From positions 1 through 53,489 of the forward strand of contig JAJDAQ010000124.1 of NCBI GenBank assembly GCA_029261815.1: DNA of 53,489 bases. The letters run 5' to 3'. The notes under the pieces were generated by a model. That model was given only the letters and a program-made list of their open reading frames with translations. It was not told where the DNA came from and did not search any database. Below, piece after piece: positions 33,837-42,246 of the stretch; position 1 is the stretch's first letter, and every line of letters starts with the position of its first letter. Origin of the DNA: Deltaproteobacteria bacterium. Lineage in GTDB: Bacteria; Myxococcota_A; UBA9160; UBA6930. Position numbers and translations under genes: made by a program.

Positions 33837-35102
33837 CTACGCCGCGGGCTTCAATCGATATCGCATGTCGAGCTTCTTCAGCCCGACCACGAAGCCCGAG
33901 TGGATCTGCTCCGGTTCGCCAGCGAGCTCGGCCCAATCGAGGCGCCGCGAGAACTCCCGCCAGAGCGCCCGCTGCGAGCGGCGCGCCAGGTTCGCGCCCA
34001 GGCAGAAATGCTCGCCGATCCCGAAGCCGAGGTGGCGGTTCGGCTTGCGGTCGATCTGGAAGGCGAAGGGATCCTCGAAGACCTCCTCGTCGCGATTCGC
34101 CGAGGCGTAGAACATCACCAGTGCATCGCCAGCGCGGATGCGTTCTCCGCGCAGCTCCGTGTCCCGCGTCGCGGTCCGCTTCATGTAGTTGACCGGCGTC
34201 GTCCAGCGAATCAGCTCCTCGACCGCAGAGTCGAGCAACTCAGGGTGCTCTTTCAGCCGCTGCAACTGGTCGGGGTGGTCGAGGAAGACACGCATGCCGC
34301 CAACAAGCGCGTTCTTGGTCGTGTCGTGTCCCGCGCTGAAGGTGATGAGGTAGTAGCCAACGGTCTCCATCACCCCCATGGGCTCGCCGTCGATGGTTCC
34401 GTTCGCGAGCAGGCTCGCAAGGTCGTCGGTGGGATTGGCGCGGCGGTCCTGGATGATGCCGTCGAACAGCTGATAGAGCTCAAGGCCGAGCGCCATCGTT
34501 GCCGCATCGCGATCTTCCCCCTCACGCTGCAGGTCCGGGTCATCCAGTGCGAAGAGCTGGTTCGTCAGGCGCAGGATGTCGGGTTCGCTCTCCCGCGGAA
34601 CGCCTAGCATCGTCGAGAGGATGCGAAGTGGGTGCGCTGCGGCGACATCGTTCGCAAAGTCGCACTCTCCCTCGCCCGTCGCTCCTGCGAGGCGGTCGAC
34701 GATCTCGCGCGCGCTCCGGTCGATCGCTTCGTCAAGCGCCTTGATCGCACGCGGCGTGAATACCGGACTCGCAACATTTCTGTAGCCGCGATGCTCCGGG
34801 GGGTCCATCTCGATGATCGTGCGCATCGCGCCGAAGCCCTGGTCGCTCGATTGGCGGAGTACAGCCTCCTGCTCCCGCGGAATCATCGAGATGCCCCCGG
34901 AGGACGCGAACACGTCGGGTTGCTTCGAGATCTCGCAGATGTCGGCGTGCTTCGTGATCGCCCAATACGGCGAATAATCATGGCCGGGCTCGCAATAGTG
35001 CACGGGCGACTCGGCCCGAAGTCGGGTCCAGGTGTCATGCGGCACGCCTTTCTCGGCATACGCGCGGGAGAGAATCAGATCGAGTCCGTCGGTGATCGGC
35101 AT
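33837..35102 (-). CDS. Cytochrome P450 (second)
   Basis: 421 residues. I-helix motif FSAGHDTTKN (about residue 240), ExxR in EELIRWTTP, and haem-binding loop FGIGEHFCLG with Cys367. The segment MDPPEHRGYRNVASPVFTPRAI matches the substrate-region signature of CYP families acting on steroids, terpenes or cholesterol-like side chains. It differs enough from the first P450 to be a separate subfamily. The minus-strand ATG at 35102 has AAAGGA 8-10 nt upstream. It is divergent from a TetR gene across a perfect palindrome, which suggests repression and induction by substrate. Confidence 0.95.
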   Translation of the reverse strand: MPITDGLDLILSRAYAEKGVPHDTWTRLRAESPVHYCEPGHDYSPYWAITKHADICEISKQPDVFASSGGISMIPREQEAVLRQSSDQGFGAMRTIIEMDPPEHRGYRNVASPVFTPRAIKALDEAIDRSAREIVDRLAGATGEGECDFANDVAAAHPLRILSTMLGVPRESEPDILRLTNQLFALDDPDLQREGEDRDAATMALGLELYQLFDGIIQDRRANPTDDLASLLANGTIDGEPMGVMETVGYYLITFSAGHDTTKNALVGGMRVFLDHPDQLQRLKEHPELLDSAVEELIRWTTPVNYMKRTATRDTELRGERIRAGDALVMFYASANRDEEVFEDPFAFQIDRKPNRHLGFGIGEHFCLGANLARRSQRALWREFSRRLDWAELAGEPEQIHSGFVVGLKKLDMRYRLKPAA

Positions 35103-35140
35103 ATAAGGCGTCCTTTGGAGGGTGCCCGTGAATCATACTT

Positions 35141-35154
35141 AATTTCCGGAAATT
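35141..35154. promoter_or_regulatory. Perfect 14-bp palindrome between P450 and TetR genes (operator)
   Basis: AATTTCCGGAAATT is its own reverse complement and lies in the 81-bp gap between divergent starts. On the minus strand a TATGAT -10-like hexamer (35132-35137) lies 3 bp beyond it, so the palindrome occupies the -35/-10 spacer of the P450 promoter, a typical repressor site. Binding by the neighbouring TetR protein is inferred. Confidence 0.65.
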
Positions 35155-35183
35155 GGTTATTGAAATTTGGTTAGACTCTCGCC

Positions 35184-35855
35184 ATGACCGACACAGCCCG
35201 ATCCGCCACACGGGGCCGCCCGCCGCTGGTAACTCCCGAACGGCTGCATGCCGCCGTTCTCGAGATCGAGGGCGAGGTGCCGACGATGCAGAGCCTCTCC
35301 CGGCAGTTGGAGGTTGGGGTCGCCACCCTCTACAGCCACGTCCGCGGTCAAGACGAGCTTCGGCGGCTCGCGGCCGACACGGTCTTCGACCACTGGGAGC
35401 TGCCGCGCGCGGCACCTGGGATGCACTGGGCCGACTGGGCCCTCGCCTACGCACGCGACGCCCGCCGGATGATCGAGCGCTACCCGGCAGTCCACGGGTC
35501 GAGACCGTTGGCGGGCGGCCAGCTGCGGTACGTCGAGCGCGTGCTTTCACAGCTCGTCGCGTTCGGGATGAGCGGAAGCGAGGCCCTCTACACCTTCCAT
35601 CAGGTAGCGCTCTTGATCCTGGGCGTCGGCGCCCAGATCGAAACCACCCGGATCGAAGAGGCCAGTGCCGGCCTCGACCTGTGGGGCCTGTTCCAACAGG
35701 TTCTTTCAGACCATCCAACCGAACTGCCTACACTGCGAGGCCTCGATCGCGCGGGCATCCCCGACCTGGACACGGCGTTCGACGACCTCGTGTGGTTCAC
35801 GCTCTCTGGGATCGCGCGGCAGCGAGGCGAGGTGCTGCCGGCGCAGCGAGGGTAG
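35184..35855 (+). CDS. TetR/AcrR-family transcriptional regulator
   Basis: 223 residues. The N-terminal HTH (about residues 20-60) reads PTMQSLSRQLEVGVATLYSHVRGQDEL, a TetR-type HTH with ATLYSHV recognition helix. The C-terminal part is a helical TetR_C-like domain (WADWALAYARDARRM...). No Shine-Dalgarno sequence is visible before the ATG at 35184, and TTAGAC lies about 10 nt upstream, so the message could be leaderless. It probably controls the divergent P450 gene, and perhaps the downstream transporter, through the palindrome at 35141. Confidence 0.88.
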   Translation: MTDTARSATRGRPPLVTPERLHAAVLEIEGEVPTMQSLSRQLEVGVATLYSHVRGQDELRRLAADTVFDHWELPRAAPGMHWADWALAYARDARRMIERYPAVHGSRPLAGGQLRYVERVLSQLVAFGMSGSEALYTFHQVALLILGVGAQIETTRIEEASAGLDLWGLFQQVLSDHPTELPTLRGLDRAGIPDLDTAFDDLVWFTLSGIARQRGEVLPAQRG

Positions 35856-35953
35856 AGCGCGCGCCATTCAGGTAACCGAGAGGGCCCGCCCGCGATATCC
35901 TCCGTCCGCCGGTCCCGCTTCCGACCACCCGAAGACCGGCTCGAGGCCGCGTC

Positions 35954-37300
35954 GTGTCGAAGCTCTCCAAGGCCACGCTGTTCTCGTACTCGCTCGCGGA
36001 CCTGCCCGTGGCGATGTCGCTGTTCCCCGTCATCGTCTTCATCCCGCGTTTCTATTCGAAGGAACTCGCGGTTCCGCTCGCGACGGTCGGCACGATCCTC
36101 GTGCTGCACCGCGTCTTCGATGCGATCACGGACCCCCTCATGGGCCACTTCAGCGACCGCACGAAGTCCAGATGGGGGCGGCGGCGACCCTGGGTGGCGG
36201 CATCGGTGCCACTCCTGATGCTCGGGGTCTATCAGCTATTCATCCCTCCCGACGGCGCCGGCGGGTGGCATCTGCTTGGATGGGGAATGGTGCTCTCGCT
36301 CGGCACGACGATGCTGTTGGTGCCCTACTACGCGTGGGGTGCGGAACTCAGCCCCGACTACCGCGAGCGCTCTCGCGTCACCGGTGCGCGCGCGATGGCC
36401 GGCATCGTGGGCAGCTTCTCGGCGCAAGCGATCCCGGCACTGTGCCTGTTGTTCTTAGGACTCGGCGGCAATTCGTTCGTCCTGACTGCGGTTGCAACCA
36501 CGATGCTCGTCCTGATGCCGCTCTGCGTGGCGGTCACGGTCTGGCGCACGCCCGAGCCCGTCGTCGCGATCCAGTCCCAGGTCCCGGTCCGGAAGGGACT
36601 GCGGCTCATGTTCGAGAACAAGCCGTTCCTTCAGCTCGTTCTCGCCTTCATGATCGGCTCGATCGGGCTCAACATCACGACGCCGCTCTACGCCTTCTTC
36701 GTCGCGGACGTGCTCGGCTCCGAAGATCAGACGATCTACATGCTGAGCTTCTTCTACTTGACGAGCTTGCTGGCCGTTCCGTTCTGGGTCCGGCTCGCGG
36801 GCCGGATTGGCAAGCATCGCGCCTACATCGGAGCGTTCTTCCTGCTCGCGTTCGCGCATCCGTTCTATCTCTTGTTGGGGGAAGGCGACTTCTGGTGGAT
36901 GCTGCCGATCACGCTCGCGACCGGTTTCGCGGCGGGCGGATTCTCGCAGACCCTGCCGAATTCGATGAAGGCCGACGTCATCGACATCGACACCCTTGCA
37001 AGTGGCGAGAACCGAGCCGGTCTCTATTTCGCAGCGTGGTCATTCGCGCAAAAGGCGACCGCCACGCTTGGAGCCGCGATCGCAATGTTCGGTTTGAGCC
37101 TGTTCGAGTACGACGCCCAGCTCGGCGGCGCGAACGGCCCCGATGAAACCTTCGGCCTGCGTTTCCTGTTCTCGACGTTTCCGTCGCTGTTCTTCCTGAC
37201 GGGCGCCGCGATCGTCTGGAAGTACCCGATCACCGAGGAACGGCACCGTGAGATCCGCGCCGAACTCGATGCACGCGCAGGCGAGGTACTGCCTTCCTAG
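35954..37300 (+). CDS. MFS transporter, glycoside-pentoside-hexuronide (GPH/MelB-like) type
   Basis: 448 residues, about 12 TM helices. The N-terminal MSKLSKATLFSYSLADLPVAM and the loop DPLMGHFSDRTKSRWGRRRPW are hallmarks of the GPH:cation symporter branch (DxxxGxxSDRTxxxxGRRRP). C-terminal QTLPNSMKADVIDIDTLASGENRAGLYF also fits this family. Despite the family name many such proteins have unknown substrates; here a terpenoid, steroid or sugar-acid is equally possible. GTG start at 35954. It follows the TetR gene by 98 bp. Confidence 0.9.
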   Translation: MSKLSKATLFSYSLADLPVAMSLFPVIVFIPRFYSKELAVPLATVGTILVLHRVFDAITDPLMGHFSDRTKSRWGRRRPWVAASVPLLMLGVYQLFIPPDGAGGWHLLGWGMVLSLGTTMLLVPYYAWGAELSPDYRERSRVTGARAMAGIVGSFSAQAIPALCLLFLGLGGNSFVLTAVATTMLVLMPLCVAVTVWRTPEPVVAIQSQVPVRKGLRLMFENKPFLQLVLAFMIGSIGLNITTPLYAFFVADVLGSEDQTIYMLSFFYLTSLLAVPFWVRLAGRIGKHRAYIGAFFLLAFAHPFYLLLGEGDFWWMLPITLATGFAAGGFSQTLPNSMKADVIDIDTLASGENRAGLYFAAWSFAQKATATLGAAIAMFGLSLFEYDAQLGGANGPDETFGLRFLFSTFPSLFFLTGAAIVWKYPITEERHREIRAELDARAGEVLPS

Positions 37301-37388
37301 CCGCGGGGCTGCGCTCGCGTTCGGACCCGTGAAATGACCCGCGACCTCGTGGTGGCGAGCCCCCTTCGTCCTGCGGTACCTCCGGGAG

Positions 37389-37688
37389 ATGGCAGCCTAT
37401 TTCATCGCCCAGTACCAAGTCACCGACCCGGCGCTCTACGCCGAATACCAACAGGGCGCAGGCCCGACCATCGCAGCCGGCGGCGGAGAGCTCGTCTCGT
37501 TCGACATCGGCGCGGAGACGATCGAGGGAGAACCGCCGGGACCCCAGACGGTCGTCCTCAAGTTCGAATCGGTCGAGGCGGCGAAGGCCTGGTACAACAG
37601 CGCCGACTACCAGGCCGTCGTCGGCAAGCGACTGTCGGCCAGCAACGGCTTCGCCGTCATCTCGCAGGACATGAACTTCGGCGGTTAG
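37389..37688 (+). CDS. DUF1330 domain-containing protein
   Basis: 99 residues, a compact ferredoxin-like alpha/beta-barrel protein of the DUF1330 family: MAAYFIAQYQVTDPALYAEY, LKFESVEAAKAWYNSADYQAVVGKRLSAS. Members are dimeric, of the same fold group as antibiotic-biosynthesis monooxygenases and EthD, and of unknown role. The AUG is directly preceded by GGGAG. Follows the transporter gene on the same strand. Confidence 0.9.
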   Translation: MAAYFIAQYQVTDPALYAEYQQGAGPTIAAGGGELVSFDIGAETIEGEPPGPQTVVLKFESVEAAKAWYNSADYQAVVGKRLSASNGFAVISQDMNFGG

Positions 37689-37718
37689 TGGTGCCAAGGG
37701 CACAGCACCGGGAGCGAT

Positions 37719-38720
37719 TCAGACGGCGTCTCCCTCCGCCCCCGTCGCCCGCTGCGTGAGACCCCGGTACGCGTCGCGAGCCGAGCGACCTTCGTAGAGC
37801 ACACCGTTCACTTCCGACGAGATCGGCATCGCCAGATCGTGCTTGGCCGAGAGTTCCATGACCACGCGGGTGGTCTTCACGCCTTCGGCGACCTGATTCA
37901 TTGACGCATTGACTTCGTCGATGGTGCGACCTCGCCCGAGTTCTTCGCCAACATGGCGATTGCGACTCTGCTCGCTCGTGCAGGTAGCAATGAGGTCGCC
38001 GACGCCGGCCAGCCCAGCGAACGTCGCCGGCTCACCGCCCATCGCGACACCGAGACGGGTCAGTTCCGCGAGTCCACGCGTGATGACGGCCGATCGCGTG
38101 TTCACGCCGACACCGAGACCGTCTCCCATGCCCGCCGCGATCGCGATGACGTTCTTCAAGGCCCCGCCGAGTTCACAGCCCACGACGTCGTGGTTCGTGT
38201 ACACGCGAAAGAGACCCGTGTGGAACACCTCCTGGAGTTGGCGAGCCACTTCGGGATTCTCGAACGCGATGACGCTCGCGGCAGCGTATCCGGAGAGAAT
38301 CTCCTTCGCGAGATTGGGGCCCGACAGCGCCCCTGCCGGGTGATCGGGAAGCACCTCGCGGATCACCTCGGTCATACGGAGCTGCGTCCCGGGCTCGAGC
38401 CCCTTCGCGAGACTCATCACGGGAACCCAGGGGCGGATCGACTGGGCGACCTCTCCCAGTACCTCGCGCATCCCGTGGGAGGGGACGCCCATCACGAGGA
38501 CATCGGCGTCGCGCACCGCTTCTTCCAGAGACGACGTCGCCCGCAGTGACGGGTCGAGATCGTACTCGGGCAGATACTGGCCGTTGCGATGCTCGCGGTT
38601 GATCTGATCCGCGGTATCCGCGCGTCGGCACCACAGCACCGTGGGCGCATTGCGCGTCGCAAGGTGGGCAACGGTCGTCCCGAAGGAACCCGCACCCAGG
38701 ACGGCTACGCGTAGACGCAC
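37719..38720 (-). CDS. gpsA: Glycerol-3-phosphate dehydrogenase [NAD(P)+]
   Basis: 333 residues. It makes sn-glycerol-3-phosphate from dihydroxyacetone phosphate for phospholipid synthesis. N-terminal Rossmann motif VLGAGSFGTTVAHL (about residues 6-19), SLAKGLEPG, SGPNLAKEI, and the catalytic-lysine region GGALKNVIAIAAGMGDGLGVG (about residue 185) are present, followed by GLAGVGDLIATCTSEQSRNR. GTG start at 38720 with AAGGAG upstream, 10 bp after the stop of the HAD/acyltransferase gene. Co-transcription with an acyltransferase gives a coherent phosphatidate-synthesis pair. Confidence 0.96.
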   Translation of the reverse strand: MRLRVAVLGAGSFGTTVAHLATRNAPTVLWCRRADTADQINREHRNGQYLPEYDLDPSLRATSSLEEAVRDADVLVMGVPSHGMREVLGEVAQSIRPWVPVMSLAKGLEPGTQLRMTEVIREVLPDHPAGALSGPNLAKEILSGYAAASVIAFENPEVARQLQEVFHTGLFRVYTNHDVVGCELGGALKNVIAIAAGMGDGLGVGVNTRSAVITRGLAELTRLGVAMGGEPATFAGLAGVGDLIATCTSEQSRNRHVGEELGRGRTIDEVNASMNQVAEGVKTTRVVMELSAKHDLAMPISSEVNGVLYEGRSARDAYRGLTQRATGAEGDAV

Positions 38721-38730
38721 AGCAACTCCT

Positions 38731-40164
38731 TCACTCCGCGTGCTGCTCGAGCACGTCGAGGTACTGCTGACGAACGGCGCGAATCTCGTCGCCGATCGAC
38801 GCCAGTGTCCAGTCGGCGGTATCGATCGGCGGCAACACGACGGCTTCCACCGTTGCCGGCCGCACGAACACGGCGTCCTTCGGCATCGCATCGAGGACGT
38901 TCCGGAAGACGACGGGAACGATCGGCACGCCGGCCTGCATCGCCATGTGGAAAGCGCCCTTCTTGAACGGACCCAGCCGCGGAGTCAACGACCGCGTGCC
39001 CTCGGGTGCGATCACCAGGGAGCGCCCTTCGCGAAGGGCATCGACGGCCGGCTGAAGCGCATCGACCGCTTTTTTCGAGTTCGCGCGATCGATGAACACC
39101 GTACCTGCGGCCGAGAAGAGGGGGCCAAAGATCGGGTTGTTCTTGATCTCCTTCTTCCCGACGGCGGTCATGTCGCGTCGCAACAACTTCACCATCAGTA
39201 CGGCATCGAGCGCGCTCTGGTGGTTGAATATGAACACGGCGGGGCGATGCGACCAGAGGTGCTCCTCGCCCTCGACGCGAAGGTCGATGCCCGCAAGCGA
39301 AGTCGCGAGATCGCCCCAGACCCCGCCGGCGATGTTGACGCCTTCACGCTGTGACCCGGTGACGAGGCCGGCGGCAACGCCGGCCGCGGCCGAGGGCACC
39401 AGACTCGCGTAGACGAGGCCAGTCCGAACGAGATCGCCGACGCTAGGCCGGCCGCGGCTGGTGAAGCGACGGATCGGCCATCGCCGCTCCTTCGCAATCT
39501 GTGCGAGTTCCCGATTCGGATTGAGGGGGCGCGGCCGACCGACAATGTCGAGGAGCGGTAGGTCCTCGTGGCTGTCGGTGTAGAAATAGCTCTCGGAGAG
39601 ATCGAGATCGTGTTCGCGCGCGAGTCCGTTGGCGGCGTCGGCCTTCCCTTCACCCCAACAAGTCGGCTTCAGGACATCGCCGGTGAAGACTCCGTCTTCG
39701 ACCTCGAGCCGCGTACACATCACATGTTCGATGCCGAGATCGCGCGCAAGCGGCTCAGCCTGGTAGGGGGTCGCCGATGAAACGATGGCGACCGTGTGCC
39801 CGGCCGCCTGGTGCGCCTCCACCAGCGCGCGGGACTCAGGGAAGATCTGCGTTGCCAGGTGTTTCTCGAACACCTCTTCGCCGATCTCGACGAGGACGGA
39901 CTCTGCCAGTCCTCGATAGGCGGCGGTCGTCGCCGACATGAGTCCAGAGAAACCGGTGCGGCCGACGGCGAACGAAAGCGTGCCGAGCAATGACTCTCCG
40001 ACCTCGCGCGGCGCCATGCGGCCCGACAGCAGTCGTTCCCGGAAGAAGGCACTCGCCGAGAAGCCGGCCAACAGCGTCTGGTCGAGATCGAACAGGGCCG
40101 CGACCTTCGGACCTTGCGGTCCGGTCCGGATCTCCTCGGTGAGCCGATCGTGGAGGGGGGGCAT
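38731..40164 (-). CDS. HAD-IB phosphatase / 1-acyl-sn-glycerol-3-phosphate acyltransferase fusion
   Basis: 477 residues, two domains. The N-terminal HAD-IB domain has the nucleophile motif FDLDQTLL (about residue 26), Ser/Thr motif VSSATPYQ and YFYTDSHEDLPLL (motif III, about residue 205). The C-terminal PlsC-type acyltransferase has NHQSALDAVLM (NHxxxxD, about residue 310) and EGTRSL (about residue 385). Such fusions occur in actinobacteria and delta-proteobacterial lineages and form phosphatidic acid from lysophosphatidate, the phosphatase domain perhaps acting on a phospholipid precursor. It is 10 bp upstream of gpsA, forming an operon. The ATG at 40164 has a weak ribosome site. Confidence 0.93.
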   Translation of the reverse strand: MPPLHDRLTEEIRTGPQGPKVAALFDLDQTLLAGFSASAFFRERLLSGRMAPREVGESLLGTLSFAVGRTGFSGLMSATTAAYRGLAESVLVEIGEEVFEKHLATQIFPESRALVEAHQAAGHTVAIVSSATPYQAEPLARDLGIEHVMCTRLEVEDGVFTGDVLKPTCWGEGKADAANGLAREHDLDLSESYFYTDSHEDLPLLDIVGRPRPLNPNRELAQIAKERRWPIRRFTSRGRPSVGDLVRTGLVYASLVPSAAAGVAAGLVTGSQREGVNIAGGVWGDLATSLAGIDLRVEGEEHLWSHRPAVFIFNHQSALDAVLMVKLLRRDMTAVGKKEIKNNPIFGPLFSAAGTVFIDRANSKKAVDALQPAVDALREGRSLVIAPEGTRSLTPRLGPFKKGAFHMAMQAGVPIVPVVFRNVLDAMPKDAVFVRPATVEAVVLPPIDTADWTLASIGDEIRAVRQQYLDVLEQHAE

Positions 40165-40216
40165 GAAGGAACCAGTATGCGCCCCCGACGACGGCGAATA
40201 CAAGGGGGCCATGGAC

Positions 40217-41083
40217 CTAGCGCTCCAGAAGGGGCCCCACATCGTTCTCCAGGAAATCGATCACGGCCGTCGAGAACGCGTCGTTCTGATCGCCGGCCAC
40301 CATATGTGCGGCGCCACTGACATCTGCCAGGCGAGCGCCCGGGATCCGCGCCAGGAACTCCGCCACGCCCTCTTCGCTGACCACATCGGAGAGCTTCCCG
40401 CGAACCAGGAGCGTCGGCACGCGCACACCATCGAGCGCAGCTTCAAACGATCCCTGGAAGTCTGGCGACGGTACTTCGGCGCGGTCCCGCTCCATGAAAC
40501 GAGGGTCCCAGTGCCAGTGCCAACGGCCGTCCGCTGCGAGGCGCAGCACCTTCTGCAAGCCTGCCGGGTTTGCTTTGCGCTTGCGGTTCGGCGTATAGGC
40601 GGCGATCGCCTCCGAGGCCTCTTCGAGGCTGGCGAATCCGCCCATCCCGGAACGCATGAAGTCCTTGATGCGCTCGATCCCTTCCGGATTGTTCTTGTGC
40701 GTGACGTCGACGATGACAAGACCGCTCGACACCACGCGATCGCTGTTTCCCTCCGCCACGATCGCCGAGACACCGCCTAGCGAAGCACCGACGAGTACCG
40801 GCGGCTTGCCAAGCTGGTCGCACACGGAAACACAATCGGCCGCGAAGCTGGAAAACGCATAGTCGCCGTTCGCGGCCCAACCGCTGTCGCCGTGCCCGCG
40901 CAGGTCGAGTGAGATGGCGCGCCAACCTGCCTGCGCCAGTGTCTCGGCCGTGTTGCCCCAGGCGTGTCGCGTCTGCCCCCCGCCGTGCATCAGCAGCACG
41001 GGCCACGCGTCGTCGTCACCCCAGATGTCTGCCGCGAGCGGAAGACCCTCAAAACCTTCGAAACGGGTGAATGTCGATTTCAT
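40217..41083 (-). CDS. Alpha/beta hydrolase (Ser nucleophile)
   Basis: 288 residues with the canonical alpha/beta-hydrolase core: oxyanion motif HGGGQTRHAW (about residue 33), DLRGHGDS, nucleophile elbow VGASLGG with Ser101, and a C-terminal His in VSGAAHMVAGDQND. No halide-type Trp, so an esterase, lipase or C-C hydrolase role is expected. It shares a minus-strand run with the deazaflavin-type and VOC genes. The start ATG at 41083 has GGAGGT 13 nt upstream. Confidence 0.88.
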   Translation of the reverse strand: MKSTFTRFEGFEGLPLAADIWGDDDAWPVLLMHGGGQTRHAWGNTAETLAQAGWRAISLDLRGHGDSGWAANGDYAFSSFAADCVSVCDQLGKPPVLVGASLGGVSAIVAEGNSDRVVSSGLVIVDVTHKNNPEGIERIKDFMRSGMGGFASLEEASEAIAAYTPNRKRKANPAGLQKVLRLAADGRWHWHWDPRFMERDRAEVPSPDFQGSFEAALDGVRVPTLLVRGKLSDVVSEEGVAEFLARIPGARLADVSGAAHMVAGDQNDAFSTAVIDFLENDVGPLLER

Positions 41084-41135
41084 CGGATGCTGCTTGACCT
41101 CCAGATCGGGCGGAAAGTGTGCGGTTCTTTCCGAA

Positions 41136-41588
41136 TCACAGACGAACCTCTACGAGAGGGCTCTCAGCGAGCCATCGGGGCAACGCCGCCTCCGGGTCGG
41201 CGGCGATCTCCACGAAGCTTGCGTCCGTGGCGGCGCGCGCCTCCGCGCTCAAGCTCGGCATCCACTCCGGTGGAATGCCCGGCGAAAGCTGCGAGAGGAT
41301 CTCGCGAAGGATCGACTCGCGGGCCGAGGGGTCCACGATCGGTTGCGCAGTCGCATCGAGGTCCGCGTTCGCGCTCTGCTTCAGATGAAACGTGAAGGCC
41401 GGGTTCGCGGTGAGGTTCCGGTACCAGCGACGCGCGCGCCCCGGAGCCCCCGTCAGATAGATCCCATCGCCGGCGCGAAAGAACCAGATCTCGATCCGGC
41501 GCGGCAATCCGGTGGCACACCCCACCGTCGTGATGTCCACGACGCGGTCTTGCTCGAGGGCCTGACGAATCTGCTGCTCGGGTTCCAT
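41136..41588 (-). CDS. DUF385/deazaflavin-dependent nitroreductase-family protein
   Basis: 150 residues, split-barrel flavin-binding fold resembling the F420-dependent (Ddn-like) nitroreductase family: DITTVGCATGLPRRIEIWFFRAGDGIYLTG and RARRWYRNLTANPAFTFHLK at the phosphate-contact region. If F420 is made by this organism the protein could use it; otherwise it may bind FMN or act on other substrates. The ATG at 41588 follows CGAGGA. It lies 17 bp downstream of the VOC gene. The family call is moderate. Confidence 0.75.
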   Translation of the reverse strand: MEPEQQIRQALEQDRVVDITTVGCATGLPRRIEIWFFRAGDGIYLTGAPGRARRWYRNLTANPAFTFHLKQSANADLDATAQPIVDPSARESILREILSQLSPGIPPEWMPSLSAEARAATDASFVEIAADPEAALPRWLAESPLVEVRL

Positions 41589-41605
41589 GGAGTCCTCGGC
41601 CGCGC

Positions 41606-42157
41606 TCAGTCCGCTGGAAGCACCGGAGCGCCGCTCGACCAATCGATCTTGCGAACGGGACGGGTCTCGCCGTCCCAGCTGCGGCAGGCTTCCTCGATCC
41701 CGCGGAAGAGTCCCAACATCAGCTCGCTTCGTGCCATGAGTTGGATCATCACGCCGGGCTGGGTCTCGGAATCCAGGTACGCGTGGGCATCGCCGTAACG
41801 CTGGCGCACACGATAGGCGGCGCCGCGCTCGGCCAGCATGGCCAGGGTCGCGTCGATGTCGTCGACCCAGAACGCGAGGTGCTGGAGACCGCCCGCCGGA
41901 TGCTCTGCCAGGTAGGCGGCATAGATAGACGGGCTCGTGTCGTGCTGCTGGATGACTTCGATCTGCTGGTCCCCGCAGTAGGCGAACGCGGCAGTGAGGT
42001 CCGGCTGAATCGATTCACCGTCGAAAGTGCCCGGCGGCCGGATGTGCTCTTCGACGAAGAAGGGCCCGATGCCGCGGTCGACCCAGTGCTCGATCGCGCT
42101 GGCGACATCGGGAACCACGAAGCCTTGCTGGACGACGGGACCGAAGAGCCGGCTCAC
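41606..42157 (-). CDS. VOC-family (glyoxalase/dioxygenase-fold) protein
   Basis: 183 residues. VOC paired beta-alpha-beta-beta-beta layout: VQQGFVVPDVASAIEHWVDRGIGPFFVEEHI, IEVIQQHD, GGLQHLAFWVDDIDATLAML, with candidate metal residues His and Glu on the strands (HLAFWV, QQIEVIQ). Such proteins are lyases, isomerases or dioxygenases. GTG at 42157 is chosen because AAGGAG lies 6 nt upstream; an ATG further upstream would add 18 unrelated residues. Divergent from an LLM-type oxidoreductase gene (89 bp gap). Confidence 0.85.
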   Translation of the reverse strand: MSRLFGPVVQQGFVVPDVASAIEHWVDRGIGPFFVEEHIRPPGTFDGESIQPDLTAAFAYCGDQQIEVIQQHDTSPSIYAAYLAEHPAGGLQHLAFWVDDIDATLAMLAERGAAYRVRQRYGDAHAYLDSETQPGVMIQLMARSELMLGLFRGIEEACRSWDGETRPVRKIDWSSGAPVLPAD

Positions 42158-42246
42158 GAATACTCCTTCACACCGCGAGCCTAGGGCGTCGGCCGTGCAA
42201 TCACACGCCAAGGCAGCATGCAGCGGGGCTGGCGTACACTCAATTC

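Noticed and set aside
32413..34110. 565-codon plus-strand frame
   Set aside because: Antisense to the amidohydrolase and the second P450, both with full catalytic motifs.
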